Of a stretch of 64,000 nt of DNA, positions 26,591-39,400 are shown piece after piece. The translations under genes and the position numbers were made by a program. The first letter of the stretch is position 1; each line of letters opens with the position of its first letter. The notes under the pieces are model-generated. The model had not been told where the DNA came from. It ran no database searches and saw only the letters and a program-made list of their open reading frames with translations. This DNA comes from Leptodactylus fallax (taxonomy: Eukaryota; Chordata; Amphibia; Anura; Leptodactylidae), in NCBI GenBank assembly GCA_947044405.1, contig CAMRHE010000028.1, forward strand, positions 3,951,501 through 4,015,500. Direction: 5' to 3'.

Positions 26591-28157
26591 CAGTCATGGC
26601 CAAAAGTTTTGAGAATGACACAAATATTCTATTTTCACATGATCTGCTGCCCTCTGGTTTTTATGTGTGTTTGTCAGATGTTTTTATCACATACAGAAAT
26701 AGAATTGCATTCATATTATGAGTAACAGAAGCTTATATTGACAGTTAGAATGAGTTAATGCAGCAAGTCAATATTTGCAGTGTTGACCCTTCTTCTTCAG
26801 GACCTCTGCAATTCTCCCTGGCATGCTCTCAATCAACTTCTGGACCAAATCCTGACTGATAGCAGTCCATTCTTGCAGAATCAATGCTTTAATTTTGTCT
26901 GAATTTGTTGGTTTTTGTTTGTCCACCCGTCTCTTGATGATTGACCACAAGTTCTCAATGGGATTAAGATCTGGGGAGTTTCCAGGCCATGGACCCAAAA
27001 TCTCTATGTTTTGTTCCCTGAGCCATTTAGTTATCACCTTTGCTTTATGGCAAGGTGCTCCATCATGCTGGAAAAGGCATTGTTGAGCGCCAAACTGCTC
27101 TTGGACGCTTGGGAGAAGTTGCTCTTGGAGGACATTCTGGTACCATTCTTTATTCATGGCTGTGTTTTTAGGCAAGACTGTGAGAGAGCCGATTCCCTTG
27201 GCTGAGAAGCAACCCCACACATGAATGGTTTCAGGATGCTTTACAGTTGGCATGAGACAAGACTGGTGGTAGCGCTCACCTCTTCTTCTCCGAATAAGCT
27301 GTTTTCCAGATGTTCCAAACAATCGAAAAGGGGATTCATCAGAGAAAATGACTTTCCCACAGTCCTCAGCAGTCCACTCCCTGTACCTTTTGCAGAATAT
27401 CAGTCTGTCCCTGATGTTTTTTCTGGAGAGAAGTGGCTTCTTTGCTGCCCTCCTTGAGACCAGGCCTTGCTCCAAGAGTCTCCGCCTCACAGTGCGTGCA
27501 GATGCACTCACACCTGCCTGCTGCCATTCCTCAGCAAGCTCTGCACTGCTGGTAGCCCGATCCCGCAGCTGAAACACTTTTAAGAGACGGTCCTGCCGCT
27601 TGCTGGTCTTTCTTGGGCGCCCTGGAGCCTTTTTGGCACCAATGGAACCTCTCTCCTTGAAGTTCTTGATGATGCGATAGATTGTTGACTGAGGTGCAAT
27701 CTTTCTAGCTGCAATTCTCTTCCCAGTTAGGCCATTTTTGTGCAGTGCAATGATGACTGCACGTGTTTCTTTAGAGATAACCATGGTTAACAGAAGAGAA
27801 ACAATGATGGCAAGCACCAGCCTCCTTTTAAAGTGTCCAGTGGTGTCATTCTTACTTAATCATGACAGATTGATCTCCAGCCCTGTCCTCATCAACACCC
27901 ACACCTGTGTTAATGGAGCAATCACTGAAACGATGTTAGGTGGTCCTTTTAAGGCAGGGCTGCAATGATGTTGAAATGTGTTTTGGGGGATAAAGTTCAT
28001 TTTCTAGGCAAATATTGACTTTGCAAGTAATTGCTGTTAAGCTGATCACTCTTTATAACATTCTGGAGTATATGCAAATTGCCATTAGAAAAACTGAAGC
28101 AGTAGACTTTGTAAAAATTAATATTTGTATCATTCTCAAAACTTTTGGCCATGACTG
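26591..28157 (-). mobile_element. Structurally complete Tc1/mariner element (DD35E type)
   Basis: Inverted termini begin CAGTCATGGCCAAAAGTTTT at both ends and are flanked by TA (26589-26590 and 28158-28159), the target duplication of this superfamily. The outer repeats match over about 38 bp with one difference. A second short repeat, AAGTCAATATTTGC, recurs in the inner part of each terminus (about 26763-26778 and 28008-28026), the IR/DR arrangement known from some Tc1 elements. The 1567-bp element holds one open transposase gene. Near-identical ends and the open frame suggest a recent insertion. Confidence 0.95.
26768..27784 (-). CDS. Tc1/mariner transposase, apparently intact
   Basis: A 338-aa frame starting MVISKETRAVIIALHKNG, chosen over an ATG 11 codons upstream because this is the usual family start. 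Domains in order: paired-like helix-turn-helix DNA binding (about 1-110) with a GRPRKTSKRQ AT-hook/NLS-like stretch in between, then the DDE catalytic domain: Asp in VIFSDESPF, Asp in LFQHDGAPCH, Glu in PDLNPIENLW. There are 35 residues between the last two catalytic residues, not the 34 of classic Tc1. No stop or frameshift is visible. The TGA stop falls inside the inner terminal repeat. Cut-and-paste at TA is expected; activity is not shown by sequence. Confidence 0.93.
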   Translation of the reverse strand: MVISKETRAVIIALHKNGLTGKRIAARKIAPQSTIYRIIKNFKERGSIGAKKAPGRPRKTSKRQDRLLKVFQLRDRATSSAELAEEWQQAGVSASARTVRRRLLEQGLVSRRAAKKPLLSRKNIRDRLIFCKRYREWTAEDCGKVIFSDESPFRLFGTSGKQLIRRRRGERYHQSCLMPTVKHPETIHVWGCFSAKGIGSLTVLPKNTAMNKEWYQNVLQEQLLPSVQEQFGAQQCLFQHDGAPCHKAKVITKWLREQNIEILGPWPGNSPDLNPIENLWSIIKRRVDKQKPTNSDKIKALILQEWTAISQDLVQKLIESMPGRIAEVLKKKGQHCKY

Positions 28158-28527
28158 TACACTATATTCATGTACTCGGCGGGTATGTTTTGCAGAAATC
28201 TGAGAGTTGCAGTCAGCAATGTCACGTGGAATCAGTTTCAGGGGAGGTTTCTTGATCTGCCCTTATGGTTAACCCCATGGCGGTCCCACATCCTGATTTC
28301 ATCAATATCATTCTAACCATTATTTTTATAGCAATGTTCTTCCACACTGAGGTCTTCCTGAAGAAAACATCTTAAAAATGTGACAAAAAAGCAACATATC
28401 CTAAAAATTGTACTGGTCCTAACTATATAATGTGAATAGGGCCGAGAAATGTCTAATTACTAAAAACTTCTGAATCCAACCTATTGTAAGCCGTTGATCC
28501 GTCATTTTCTGTATTGTTACAAACAAG

Positions 28528-28705
28528 GGTGCAGCTATAGGGGGTGCAGAGACAGCAATTGTTATCAGGCCTGGAGCATGAGGGGTCCCCAAAGGCCTCT
28601 CTACAACATACAAAGACACCTGAGTTAGAGATAGCACATGGCAAGTGGGGGCCACTTACAAATTTTGCATTGGGGCCAAGAAGCTTCATGTTATGCGCCT
28701 GGTTA
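28528..28705 (+). repeat. Dispersed repeat, same family as 1022
   Basis: GGTGCAGCTATAGGGGGTGC to ATTTTGCATTGGGGCCAAGA, close to full length. It lies 170 bp before the probable LYPD6 untranslated exon. Confidence 0.6.
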
Positions 28706-28874
28706 AAAATTAGGTCAATTTAGCACTATAGCATCTCCGTGATGTGATTCTAGGGCTGTTCACAAATGCTTGTATGTTGACTCCATCTAGGATTGTGACC
28801 ATGGCCATGAAGTGTATGACCAGTGCTTGGCTACATATGAAGTAGCTAACTAAATCCACGTGTTTGTGTTCCAG

Positions 28875-29016
28875 GCTATGGATGGACATTCAGATTCGGG
28901 CTGGAAAGTGAACAATTTGTCATCCAGAGGACTGAATACGTGAAGCATATGCGCTAGTAACGGAGGTGTCACCATCTTTCCTGCCTGGTTCTTGGGATTT
29001 TATCTTCATTGGACTG
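28875..29016 (+). other. LYPD6: Probable LYPD6 5' untranslated exon
   Basis: A 142-nt stretch is bounded by a good acceptor (TTTGTGTTCCAG|G) and a near-consensus donor (GGACTG|GTAAGT), 1.27 kb before the first coding exon and on the same strand. It lacks repeat character. It has two early ATGs (28879 and 28883) giving ORFs of under 25 codons, so it would be 5' UTR carrying small upstream ORFs. Assignment is inferred from splice signals and position; transcript data are needed. Confidence 0.5.
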
Positions 29017-29659
29017 GTAAGTTACATGCACAAGTTTGCACAGCCTCGGAGGTCTCCTTTAGTTGCCCTGAAATTCTGTTCAGGTGTTCTTTGATGTGTC
29101 TATTGCTGGTGTCATCCAATATGGCTACCATTTCAGTTCTTGATATGTGTTGCGTGAGGACCTGTGGCCAGAAGAGGTCCTTAGTCCTTTGCGTTGGACC
29201 GCAGAAAGAAAAAAAATGTACTGGGGCCTTAAAAGGACCTTAAAGGCCAAATAATAAATGATTAAAGAGCCTGCATGAAACTTCCAGTATATTAAGCCAG
29301 TACAATGTACACTGTCCCTTTAAGAGATTGATGTCATGGACATGACAAAGGGATTTTGGTCAGCAAAACCTCCACCTCTATATAAATAAACAGCGGGAAG
29401 GCATTTTGGGCATTTGCTGTTTTGTCAGGACTTTTTTCTGTGGATTAATTTTGGAAAAACATCCTGTGAATCGGAGCCAAGTAAAATATCGGCGGAGTCT
29501 GCGGCCCCGAGATTACGTGTTATTTTTATTACACGTGTTCTGGGTGGATAATGTGCTTATCCTGGCAAATGCTGTGAATGGATTCAATGGATGTCATGGA
29601 GATGATAAGCGGCGCTCTTTCAAGCTCTGATGATGTCACTGATGGCTGAATGTAGACAA

Positions 29660-29850
29660 AATATACTAATTGTTATTTATATGGCGCCCACTTATACTGT
29701 AGCGCTGTACATTTTCTATTGTAAATAGACCTATCTGCAGGCCTTTCGAAGCTGGAGAACATAGAAACTGTATATAATGTGGCCTTGATGGATTTGAACC
29801 AATGGTGTTCCTGTTGCTACCTGAAAACCATCAGCAAGCAGGTCTCTTGC
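29660..29850. repeat. Old copy of the LINE-tail-like repeat
   Basis: ATGGCGCCCACTTATACTGT and AGCGCTGTACATTTTC, followed by GATTTGAACCAATGGTG. Weaker match than 3030-3280. Confidence 0.4.
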
Positions 29851-29888
29851 CATCTTATTATTATTTGTGTCTATTTTGTAAAGTAGAT

Positions 29889-29889
29889 A

Positions 29890-29938
<49 letters not shown>

Positions 29939-29966
29939 CACACACACACACACATACACACACACA
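29889..29966 (+). repeat. TA then CA microsatellite
   Basis: About 22 TA units followed by CA-rich sequence, about 320 bp before the LYPD6 coding exon. Confidence 0.95.
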
Positions 29967-30334
29967 GTATATAAGATTTTAGCTATACTGTCAGGAATAT
30001 TCACACGTCATAAATAACATAAAAAGAAAACCATCATAAGATGTCAGCAGAAGTAAACCTGCTTGCTGACGGTTTCCATTTTAAAAAATCTGGAAAATAA
30101 GTGAACACAGTAAGAGCCATAATGATAAATTATACATATACTAGACTGTACTTCTGCTGACTATGGAGCCAATGTTAATCACTTTGAATGCTATGGAAAC
30201 CATCAGCAAGTAGCTGCTTGTGCAGTAATACAGTACAGGGCCTGATATTTTATATATTATACTTATTATGGTTTCCTTCCTCAGGTATTAGGGAGGCTGC
30301 CCTGATGGCTGCATGAGTTGGACCTTGTTCTGCG

Positions 30335-30452
30335 ATGGAAACGTGGCCGGCCGTGGCCTGGGTCCTGCTCTTTAGTCACGTCGCTGACTGGTTACAATCG
30401 GTTCACGCTCGAGACTTTACAGTGCAAGATATCGTCTTCCTCTATCCATCAA
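30335..30452 (+). CDS. LYPD6: LYPD6 first coding exon (signal peptide)
   Basis: The exon runs 30285-30452: acceptor TTTCCTTCCTCAG, 50 nt of 5' UTR, then ATG at 30335 and donor A|GTAAGT. The start has G at -3 and G at +4, a strong context. It encodes residues 1-39 plus one base of codon 40: signal peptide, then [14 protein letters not shown], which resembles the human RDFTVKDIIYLHPS. Two upstream ATGs lie in the same exon: 30305 (three codons then TGA) and 30313 (20 codons, overlapping the main start out of frame, TAG at 30373-30375). Confidence 0.95.
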
Positions 30453-33400
30453 GTAAGTGAGATTTTTACACTGATATATCAACAATAGTCATCCATACAG
30501 ACCAGAGAATTCCATGAGGAGTCTCCCTTTAAAGGGGTCATCTGGCATGGTCAGCTGAGCATGCACGTGTATGAGGTTTTGGAGGAATAGCTGTCAGCCA
30601 AATAAGTAATTGTCCAACGGGTAACTAATTTGTGTGACCACCTTTAGTAGTCGTAGTCAGGGAAAGCTGGGTGTTACCTGCTGTAGGATCTGATTGTAGC
30701 TCTATCAAGTTAACTGCTGATATAGATCCTGATAGGAAACTGCAGGGGTCCAGACACTTAGTAGCATTTCCCAATTACACTTCATTTACATAACACAGGA
30801 ATCCCATTTAACACAGGGACCTCCCTCTGGTGACAACCTGACAATGAGATTTCCATCACAATTCTGTAAATTGCTCCTCAGTTGCTCCTTAGCAACAGAG
30901 AGCAAATGGTGTATCAGCAACAGTCAACTGGCAAATGTTAGAGACTCAAAACTCTAAGGTTGTATTCACATGTGGAGGCAGAGACGTGGAGTTGTTTTAA
31001 TTTTTGATTCAATTTTACGGAAATTGTGGCAAAACCTGTTACACAATGTGAATACGGTCTTAAAGGGGTTTCCCAGTTTTATGTAAATGATACTGCAGAT
31101 TCCCAATATCCTTTGTGTTTGTGTTCCTCACCTTTTCTAGGTCTCTGGTAGGAATGCAGAGTCTGAAATCTTATCCTGTAAAGCTTTTCACTATAGAATT
31201 ATTAAAGGGGCTCATTCGGACAATGACATTGATCACCTATCTTTAGGGATGACCATCAATATTAGATTGGTCCAGTCTGACTCCTGGGTTCCCTCCCTAT
31301 TAGCTGTTTGAAGAGCTAGGGTGAACTCCATTTCCTCTTCTCAGGCCAGTGACATCAGATATGTTGGTCACATGACCATATTGCAGCTCAGTCCCATTCA
31401 AATAAATGGGGCTGAGCTGCAATACCAAATACAACCACTATACAATGTATGGCGCTGTACTTTGTGAGTAGTGAATGAAATGTGGGAAACAGATTGTGGA
31501 ACCACCATGCTACCAAACCAGTTTGACTTGTGACCACCTTTAAGGGCGATATCCTAGCAGACTCCCCTGTTTTCACCCATTATCCTCCTTATGAGGATCT
31601 GGTTTTTGCTGCATGGAGTCTGCCAAACAACTACCTACAGAGGTGGTCCCAGGTTTATAGTAGCTGTCCAGGCAGGACAGAACTGTGGTGTGGAGCACTA
31701 TAGAAGTAGGATAAAATGCATAATGTGTACAGAGACTTAAACAGGACAGACAACTAAGCAGAAGCTGGGTAAACAACAGGGCAGGACTACAGGACAGGTA
31801 GCAGAGGTAGACTGCAGGAGGCTCAGGGGCCAAACAGGTATCAAAGGTATAAAACAAACTGCCTGCATGGATCAGAAGACATTGCTCAGCCAGAGTGGGA
31901 CTAAAGGAACAGATTTATATAGATACAGGCACACAGGGATTGGCAGGAGGAAGTTCAGCAGGTGCAAACACTAATACTTAAAGAGACAGGAGCACACACA
32001 GAGGTGGCCAGTAAGCTACATCTGTATGCTGGCGAACACAGCGCACAGGTGTTACAGGTAACAGGTCACATCAGTCAATATCAGAGTCCTGAAAAACCTG
32101 CTCATACTGCTGCCTGGTCTGTGAATATTATTCCACAAAGCCACAAATGCCGGGGAATCCTGTGATCTGTGGCCAAGTAATGCGCTGTCACAGCCGGGGT
32201 ATGGAGTACGTCTCCCTCTGCCTCCAGAATCTCTTTGAAGAATACTGAGGGAAATTCCATACATTTCCAAGGAATCTACACAACCCCTTACACACCACAT
32301 CCAGTGTGTATATGTGTCATACACACTGTGGCGAGCTCTACTGATCCCATATATCATGGGACACAAATAAATAGTCACACAAACATGTTCATTGATGATT
32401 CTAAAAAATGATACATATTTTATTCCAAGTAAAGTCTTATATGAAGAGGCCAAAACCTCTCCTTATGCCGTATTAGGATTTATGGACATCATAGTGCGGA
32501 CCGCTACTAAGGAACCCTCCGTATTAGCCAGAACCTCCAAAGAGAGGCGCAATTTGCACCCTGGAGGACTCATATGGTCATATGTTACATCACTTGTGTC
32601 CCTGCAGGTTTTTCTTCTAAGTGCATTAGGTTGTATTCCTGTACCTGTAAGAGTTTAGGCGGCTGTAATGAGCACCTTGGTGACATGACGTGTTTCCTAA
32701 CAGTAGGGTGTACTGTTTTTATAGCAACGCCATACCCCGGGGGATTTAAGTGCTTCACCTGCGAAAAGGCAAAAGATAATTACGAGTGCAATCGCTGGGC
32801 CCCAGATGTCTACTGCCCACGAGGTGAGTCCTATCATGCATGAAATCATATTCTCTAATCCTTTAATGACTGTCACACAATGAATTTTTTGCCCTTGTGA
32901 TGAAAGCACATCGGTTACACTTGTACAGCGTATTGCTTTAGAACTTCGCCTGTCGCTTTAAATCTGTGCTCCCCCCCGCCCCTCTGCCTGACGCCCGCCC
33001 ACCCCCTGACTTTGTGAACCCGGTTAATTGTAAGAATTTTCTTTAAAGAATGTTAATCTGTTATTTAGAAGGTTTTGAAGTTTGTGTCTGTTTTAATTTT
33101 CGGATGAATAAAAAGTTGGGGAATTCCTTAGCTTGATCCTATTAATACATAATTAACTAAGGGTTAAAAGGAAAAGCACCCAGCAATACCGCACTGTACC
33201 GAACCTGTCACCTCTGAGGGCCCGGACACATAACAATACTCGGAATGGAAGTTCCCTTATGGAGACTATATCTTATTCTGAAATCCCCGCCATACTATGG
33301 AGCCTTTGTGTACCGCTATACAATGAACTATACAGGTAAAGTAGGGCCTAATAAAAGTCTATGGGTGGCCTATTATGGTCCCCTAAAATATGAAGGTTGT

Positions 33401-36400
33401 ACATTCATAATGTGGTAGAATACATCAGCCCTTAACTAAAGCTTTGGTGCTATGAGCAGGTTCCTTGAGACCATCGGATAAAATTATTCTGGAGCCCACC
33501 CTCCAACAATCCATAGGAAATAGACCACAGTATCCTTCAAATTTGGAGGATGCTATATAAAGGACAGGGAAAGTGGTGGGATCATATCTTTGGTGTGGGT
33601 CATGCAGGCTCCATGAGCCAAGTCCAAATTTTAATGCCACCCACGTCACGGTTGATGCTAGAATGAATTGGGTAGAAGTAGGTTCTCCGTGGATCCAGTA
33701 GGTGGCGCTGCCTCAGCTCTGGGCATGTTAGCTGCGTGGTCTATTGGGCTTTCCAATCCAGAGCCTACCTCTATGTCAAGGCTGCAAGTGCACAGGAGGC
33801 GGCACTTTTATGTAAAAGTCTGTGCACCAAACACTTCCTGGTTGCTCATCTTCTAAGAGACAGCTGCAGCGTCCAATCAGGATATTGCAATAGCTGTCAC
33901 TCTGAGCAGATGGGAGGGGCTAGCTCTGGGGCCACCTCCTGAGCACTTGAGAGCAAAGCACTAAAAACACTAAAACATGGATTATTGGCCATGCCATCGT
34001 CATAATCATCAGCGCAGGTACGTATACCCTGCTCTTCACGTCCTCTATATGGCGCAGTCAGCACTTTTTTGAACGGTTCCCTTTAAGGCGGCTTTCATAC
34101 TAACAATCCTTTTTAGTGTATTTCCGTTTTTCATCCGGGTGTTGTCTGCTGGCTTTTTTTTTATTTTTCAGCATCAGTTAATGATTATGTGATAACCAGA
34201 TGAAACACGGATAGCACGCGGATGACGTCGGTGTGGATTTTGTTTTTTTCACATGGACCCATAGTCTTGAATGGCCGAAACAAGAAGAGAAAAGAGAAAC
34301 ACAATATTGCACATCATGATTTTTTCTCATTGTCTTTTGGTCTGTGAAAAAAACTATTCACTATCATGGCTCCATGTGCTGTCTGTTTTTTTCATGGACA
34401 GAAAAATCGTTTGCTTCTCCGGCCCCATTCATTGAGGTCGGTGAGCACGGGCCGCAAAACAGGAAGGAATAAGACCTGTCCTAAATTTTGCTCGGTCATG
34501 AGTATGGGTCATAGAAATGAATAGGTCAGTGTGCAGATCATCTGCGTCATCCGATATTCTGCCATTTAGTGTCTCTATCAGATAATACATTTCTTAGATT
34601 ACATGGGATTTACCCAAGGGGGCAGCGCCGATGAACTGAGACTGCCACTTCCTATACAGTTATAGTGTATCAATCCTTTAAGTATCCTCATTCAAGACGT
34701 CTCACCCCGCATCGCTCCGCCACCAGTCCGTGCAGACTGCGCACAAACACTCGACTCAATGATTTTATTCCCACGGACAGAAGCCAGGAAAAAAAAACAA
34801 AAAACTTTTTGAGTCAACAGCAAAAACCCATTAACAGCGTAGAGTCTGCTGCCGGCCTTCGGCTTTCTTTACACAGCACTCTTCACCGAGGAAATCGCCT
34901 GGAATTCTGAACTGTTACTTGAGGATTCTACTTAAGATGCAGAGTTTTATAGAACGCAACTCCTGTCAATGGGAATGGCAATTATGAGGAGAGTAGGGGT
35001 CCCTTGACCTGCGGGGGGGGCAGACAGAGGCGGATGGTAACAGTGTAGAGGAGAAGTGACTGTACATGTGCTCAATTCTTTTCATTGTCTATGGCCCATA
35101 TTTCACAATGGCAGTTTTTGGGAAGAAATGCTGAAAAAATTGGACTTGTTCTTTATTATCTTATATTATAAGACATGACCTTGCTGGTAGTAAAGTCGCA
35201 GACTCTGATCAGTATTGTTGTGTCGGAGATGAGCTTAGTTTTGCTTTTTGCCGCGGGTTTATTTCTGTAAGAACAGGAGTCTGGTTGCAGCATAGTGACA
35301 TGCTAGTTCTAGTGACACTAACCTATCTATCTGCAGGGCTGGGGTGATATACTGGGTCTGGTGACATTAACCTATCTATCTGCAGGGCTGGGGTGATATG
35401 CTGGTTCTGGTGACATTAACCTATCTATCTGCAGGGCTGGGGTGATATGCTGGATCTGGTGACACTAACCTATCTATCTGCAGGACTGGGGTGATATACT
35501 GGTTCTGGTTACACTAACCTATCTATCTGCAGGGCTGGGGTGATATGCTGGTTCTGGTGACACTAACCTATCTACCTGCAGGGCTGGGGTGATATGCTGG
35601 TTCTGGTGACACTAACCTATCTATCTGCAGGGCTTGGGTGATATACTGGTTCTGGTGACACTAACCTATCTATCTGCAGGGCTGGGGTGATATGCTGGTA
35701 CTGGTGACCATAACCTATCTATCTGCAGGGCTGGGGTGATATGCTGGTTCTGGTGACACTAACCTTCTATCTGCAGGGCTGGGGTGATATGCTGGTTCTG
35801 GTGACACTAACCTATCTATCTGCAGGGCTGGGGTGATATGCTGGTTCTGGTGACACTAACCTATCTATCTGCAGGGCTGGGGTGATATGCTGGGGTCTGG
35901 TGACACTAACCTATCTATCTGCAGGGCTGGGGTGATATGCTGGTTCTGGTGACACAAACCTATCTATCTGCAGGGCTGGGGGTGATATGCTGGTTCTGGT
36001 GACACTAACCTTCTATCTGCAGGGCTGGGGGTGATATGCTGGTTCTGGTGACACTAACCTATCTATCTGCAGGGCTGGGGTGATATGCTGGTTCTGGTGA
36101 CACCAACCTATCTATCTGCAGGGCTGGGATGATATGTTGGCTCTGGTGACACTAACCTATCTATCTGCAGGGCTGGGGGTGATATGCTGGTTCTGGTGAC
36201 ACTAACCTATCTATCTGCAGGGCTGGGGTGATATGCTGGTTCTGGTGACACTAACCTATCTATCTGCAGGACTGGGGTGATATGCTGGTTCTGGTGACAC
36301 CAACCTATCTATCTGCAGGGCTGGGATGATATGCTGGCTCTGGTGACACTAACCTATCTATCTGCAGGGCTGGGATGATATGCTGGCTCTGGTGACACTA

Positions 36401-39400
36401 ACCTATCTATCTGCAGGGCTGGGGTGATATGCTGGTTCTGGTGACACTAACCTATCTATCTGCAGGACTGGGGTGATATGCTGGTTCTGGTGACACTAAC
36501 CTATCTATCTGCAGGGCTGGGGTGATATGCTGGTTCTGGTGACACTAACCTATCTATCTGCAGGGCTGGGGTGATATGCTGGTTCTGGTGACACTAACCT
36601 ATCTATCTGCAGGGCTGGGGTGATATGCTGGTTCTGGTGACCCTAACCTATCTATCTGCAGGGTTGGGGTGATATGCTGGTTCTGGTGACCCTAACCTAT
36701 CTATCTGCAGGGCTGGGGTGATATGCTGGTTCTGGTGACCCTAACCTATCTATCTGCAGGGCTGGGGTGATATGCTGGTTCTGGTGACCCTAACCTATCT
36801 ATCTGCAGGACTGGGGTGATATGCTGGTTCTGGTGACCCTAACCTATCTATCTGCAGGGCTGGGGGGATATGCTGGTTCTGGTGACACACTACCTTAAGT
36901 TACACCTCTGTGGCCCATGAGTGGCAGCCATATAAGACTCCCCCCAGCTCACTTGTACAGTATCTGATTTGTTACTATACTTACAGGACACCTGTCAGCG
37001 TTGCGTGCACATCTTTACAGCTGAGCGTGTCAGGTAACTGGATATACTTGGAGTTTTACTGGCTTGGGGCGATAGTGAGGAGCCTATACTGCATAAGTAA
37101 ACCCAAATAACCGTCGCTATTTTGATTTCTGGTATTTCAGTGAAAGTTCAAGAACAGACTTTACTGCTGGCCTGAGGCACAAAACCCTCTATAGCTGAAA
37201 TAGCTGTAAAAGATGGTGGGAAAGTGTAACTATGGGGAGATAGGCGGCCCGTCAAGGCCGGGAAACAATCACTTTACCTTCGGATATTCTGTTTTATGCT
37301 ATTAGTAAAATATGGCCAACAATTCTTGGCAGTCTTATCAGTGGAAATCCTTAATTTACATGAGCCATTAGGATATGGAAATCTGCTCTAACCTTAAGGT
37401 AATGAACTTGTCTGCAGAGATGAGTCTTTACTGCTGGTGTCTTGTGCTTTAGAATTTAACTCTTAAAGGGGTTTTCCCATGAAAATTTGTAGACAACTGA
37501 AAGTCAAACATATAAATTGTTAAAAATTTTGTAGAGTTTTTAAGATGCACCTCACATGACTGCTGAGACCCTATCACAAGCCTCAATGGTTCCCTGGGGA
37601 CAGAGACGACTGAACAGATCCCAGAGTATGATAACAGAACTTCCAGTTCAGAACAAACAAGTTCAGTCTGAAACAAAATAGGCAGATAAGCCTCGCAAAT
37701 ATTTGCGAAACAAATCGCAGGGTTCGCCCATTTCTAGATACAACCATGAACTTTCTATGATCAGGGACTTGTCAGAAACCCAACCATGATGTCCTTATTG
37801 TGGTCAGGTTATCTTCTCATACATGTAGTGTCCTCCTGATAACCAGCCATGATGTCCTTATTGTGGTCGGGTTATCTTCTCATACATGTAGTGTCCTCCT
37901 GATAACCAGCCATGATGTCCTTATTGTGGTCGGGTTATCTTCTCATACATGTAGTGTCCTCCTGATAACCAGCAATGATGTCCTTATTGTGGTCAGGTTA
38001 TCTTCTCATACATGTAGTGTCCTCCTGATAACCAGCCATGATGTCCTTATTGTGGTCGGGTTATCTTCTCATACATGTAGTGTCCTCCTGATAACCTGCC
38101 ATGATGTCCTTATTGTGGTCAGGTTATCTTCTCATACATGTAGTGTCCTCCTGATAACCAGCCATGATGTCCTTATTGTGGTCAGGTTATCTTCTCATAC
38201 ATGTAGTGTCCTCCTGATAACCAGCCATGATGTCCTTATTGTGGTCGGGTTATCTCTCATACATGTAGTGTCCTCCTGATAACCAGCCATGATGACCTTA
38301 TTGTGGTAGGTTATCTTCTCATACATGTAGTGTCCTCCTGATAACCAGCCATGATGTCCTTATTGTGGTCAGGTTATCTTCTCATACATGTAGTGTCCTC
38401 CTGATAACCAGCCATGATGACCTTATTGTGGTCAGGTTATCTTCTCATACATGTAGTGTCCTCCTGATAACCAGCCATGATGTCCTTATTGTGGTCAGGT
38501 TATCTTCTCATACATGTAGTGTCCCTCCTGATAACCAGCCATGATGTCCTTATTGTGGTCAGGTTATCTTCTCATACATGTAGTGTCCTCCTGATAACCA
38601 GCCATTGTAGTTTTGTAGTTAGGATGCGGGTCACCTGGAATAAGTCCACTATGCGATAATGACTCTTATGGTTCAGAACGCTTTATTCCATGCTCCCTTC
38701 AAGGCTTCCTGTCTAGCATCCTTCCTCCTAGCTCTGCTCCTCCTCCCTTACTACCTCACTGTTGCTAGGCAGACAAAGCAAAATGAATAAGCAGCAAAGA
38801 ACATACAGAATACTTATAACAACATCACAGCCATGATGTCCTTATTATGGTCAGATTACCCAGAATCCCATCCACTTTGCAGATACTGTAAAACGTAGCG
38901 TTTTTTGCCATGGGATTTCCACTGTAGCCAAAATGCTACATTTTCGCAATGTGGGGCCCCGGCCTTTGGTACACTTTGGGCGTGATATGTCACCTCTAAA
39001 CAGTATTCAACCTGTAAAATGCTTTTGACCTAATGTTGGTGTCCTGAACTTGACCCAGTTTGTGGTGGTCACATTAACGTTTCTACTTTCCCCTGAGAGA
39101 GTCGTTGTGTGCTGTAGCCATGTTTGCGTCCCCTCCTGACAGCTCTCATGATTTATATGTTACCTGCTGCGTATCACTTGGCACCTCACCTGGCGTCTGC
39201 GTCTAGTGAGGAGACAACGTTTCAGCATGCCCTCAAAGTTTTCTTTATTTTCGGGAGGAAAGTGGCTTTTCTATTTAACAAACATCAATGTCCGCAAAGA
39301 ATGAGTTTTCTCCCCATGATAAAATGCGTCAGGAAAGCGCACACAGTAATTAATCAGCGCACAATGGCGGTCTGTCCGGGCGGATTAAACCTGTAGCTTA

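Noticed and set aside
27785..27817. Longer transposase start 11 codons upstream
   Set aside because: The family normally starts at MVISKE; the upstream codons are hydrophobic and not part of the DNA-binding domain.
29350..29460. TATATAAATA box as an alternative LYPD6 promoter
   Set aside because: A lone TATA-like string in AT-rich DNA between two probable exons; no start-site evidence.
35300..36888. Regular spacing suggesting a CRISPR array
   Set aside because: Units are joined with no unique spacers and the DNA is a vertebrate intron; it is a minisatellite. The same holds for the 53- and 63-bp arrays.
37800..38279. 159-codon open frame with 21-residue repeats
   Set aside because: The 63-bp period keeps a frame open automatically; there is no start context, no homology, and it lies in an intron.
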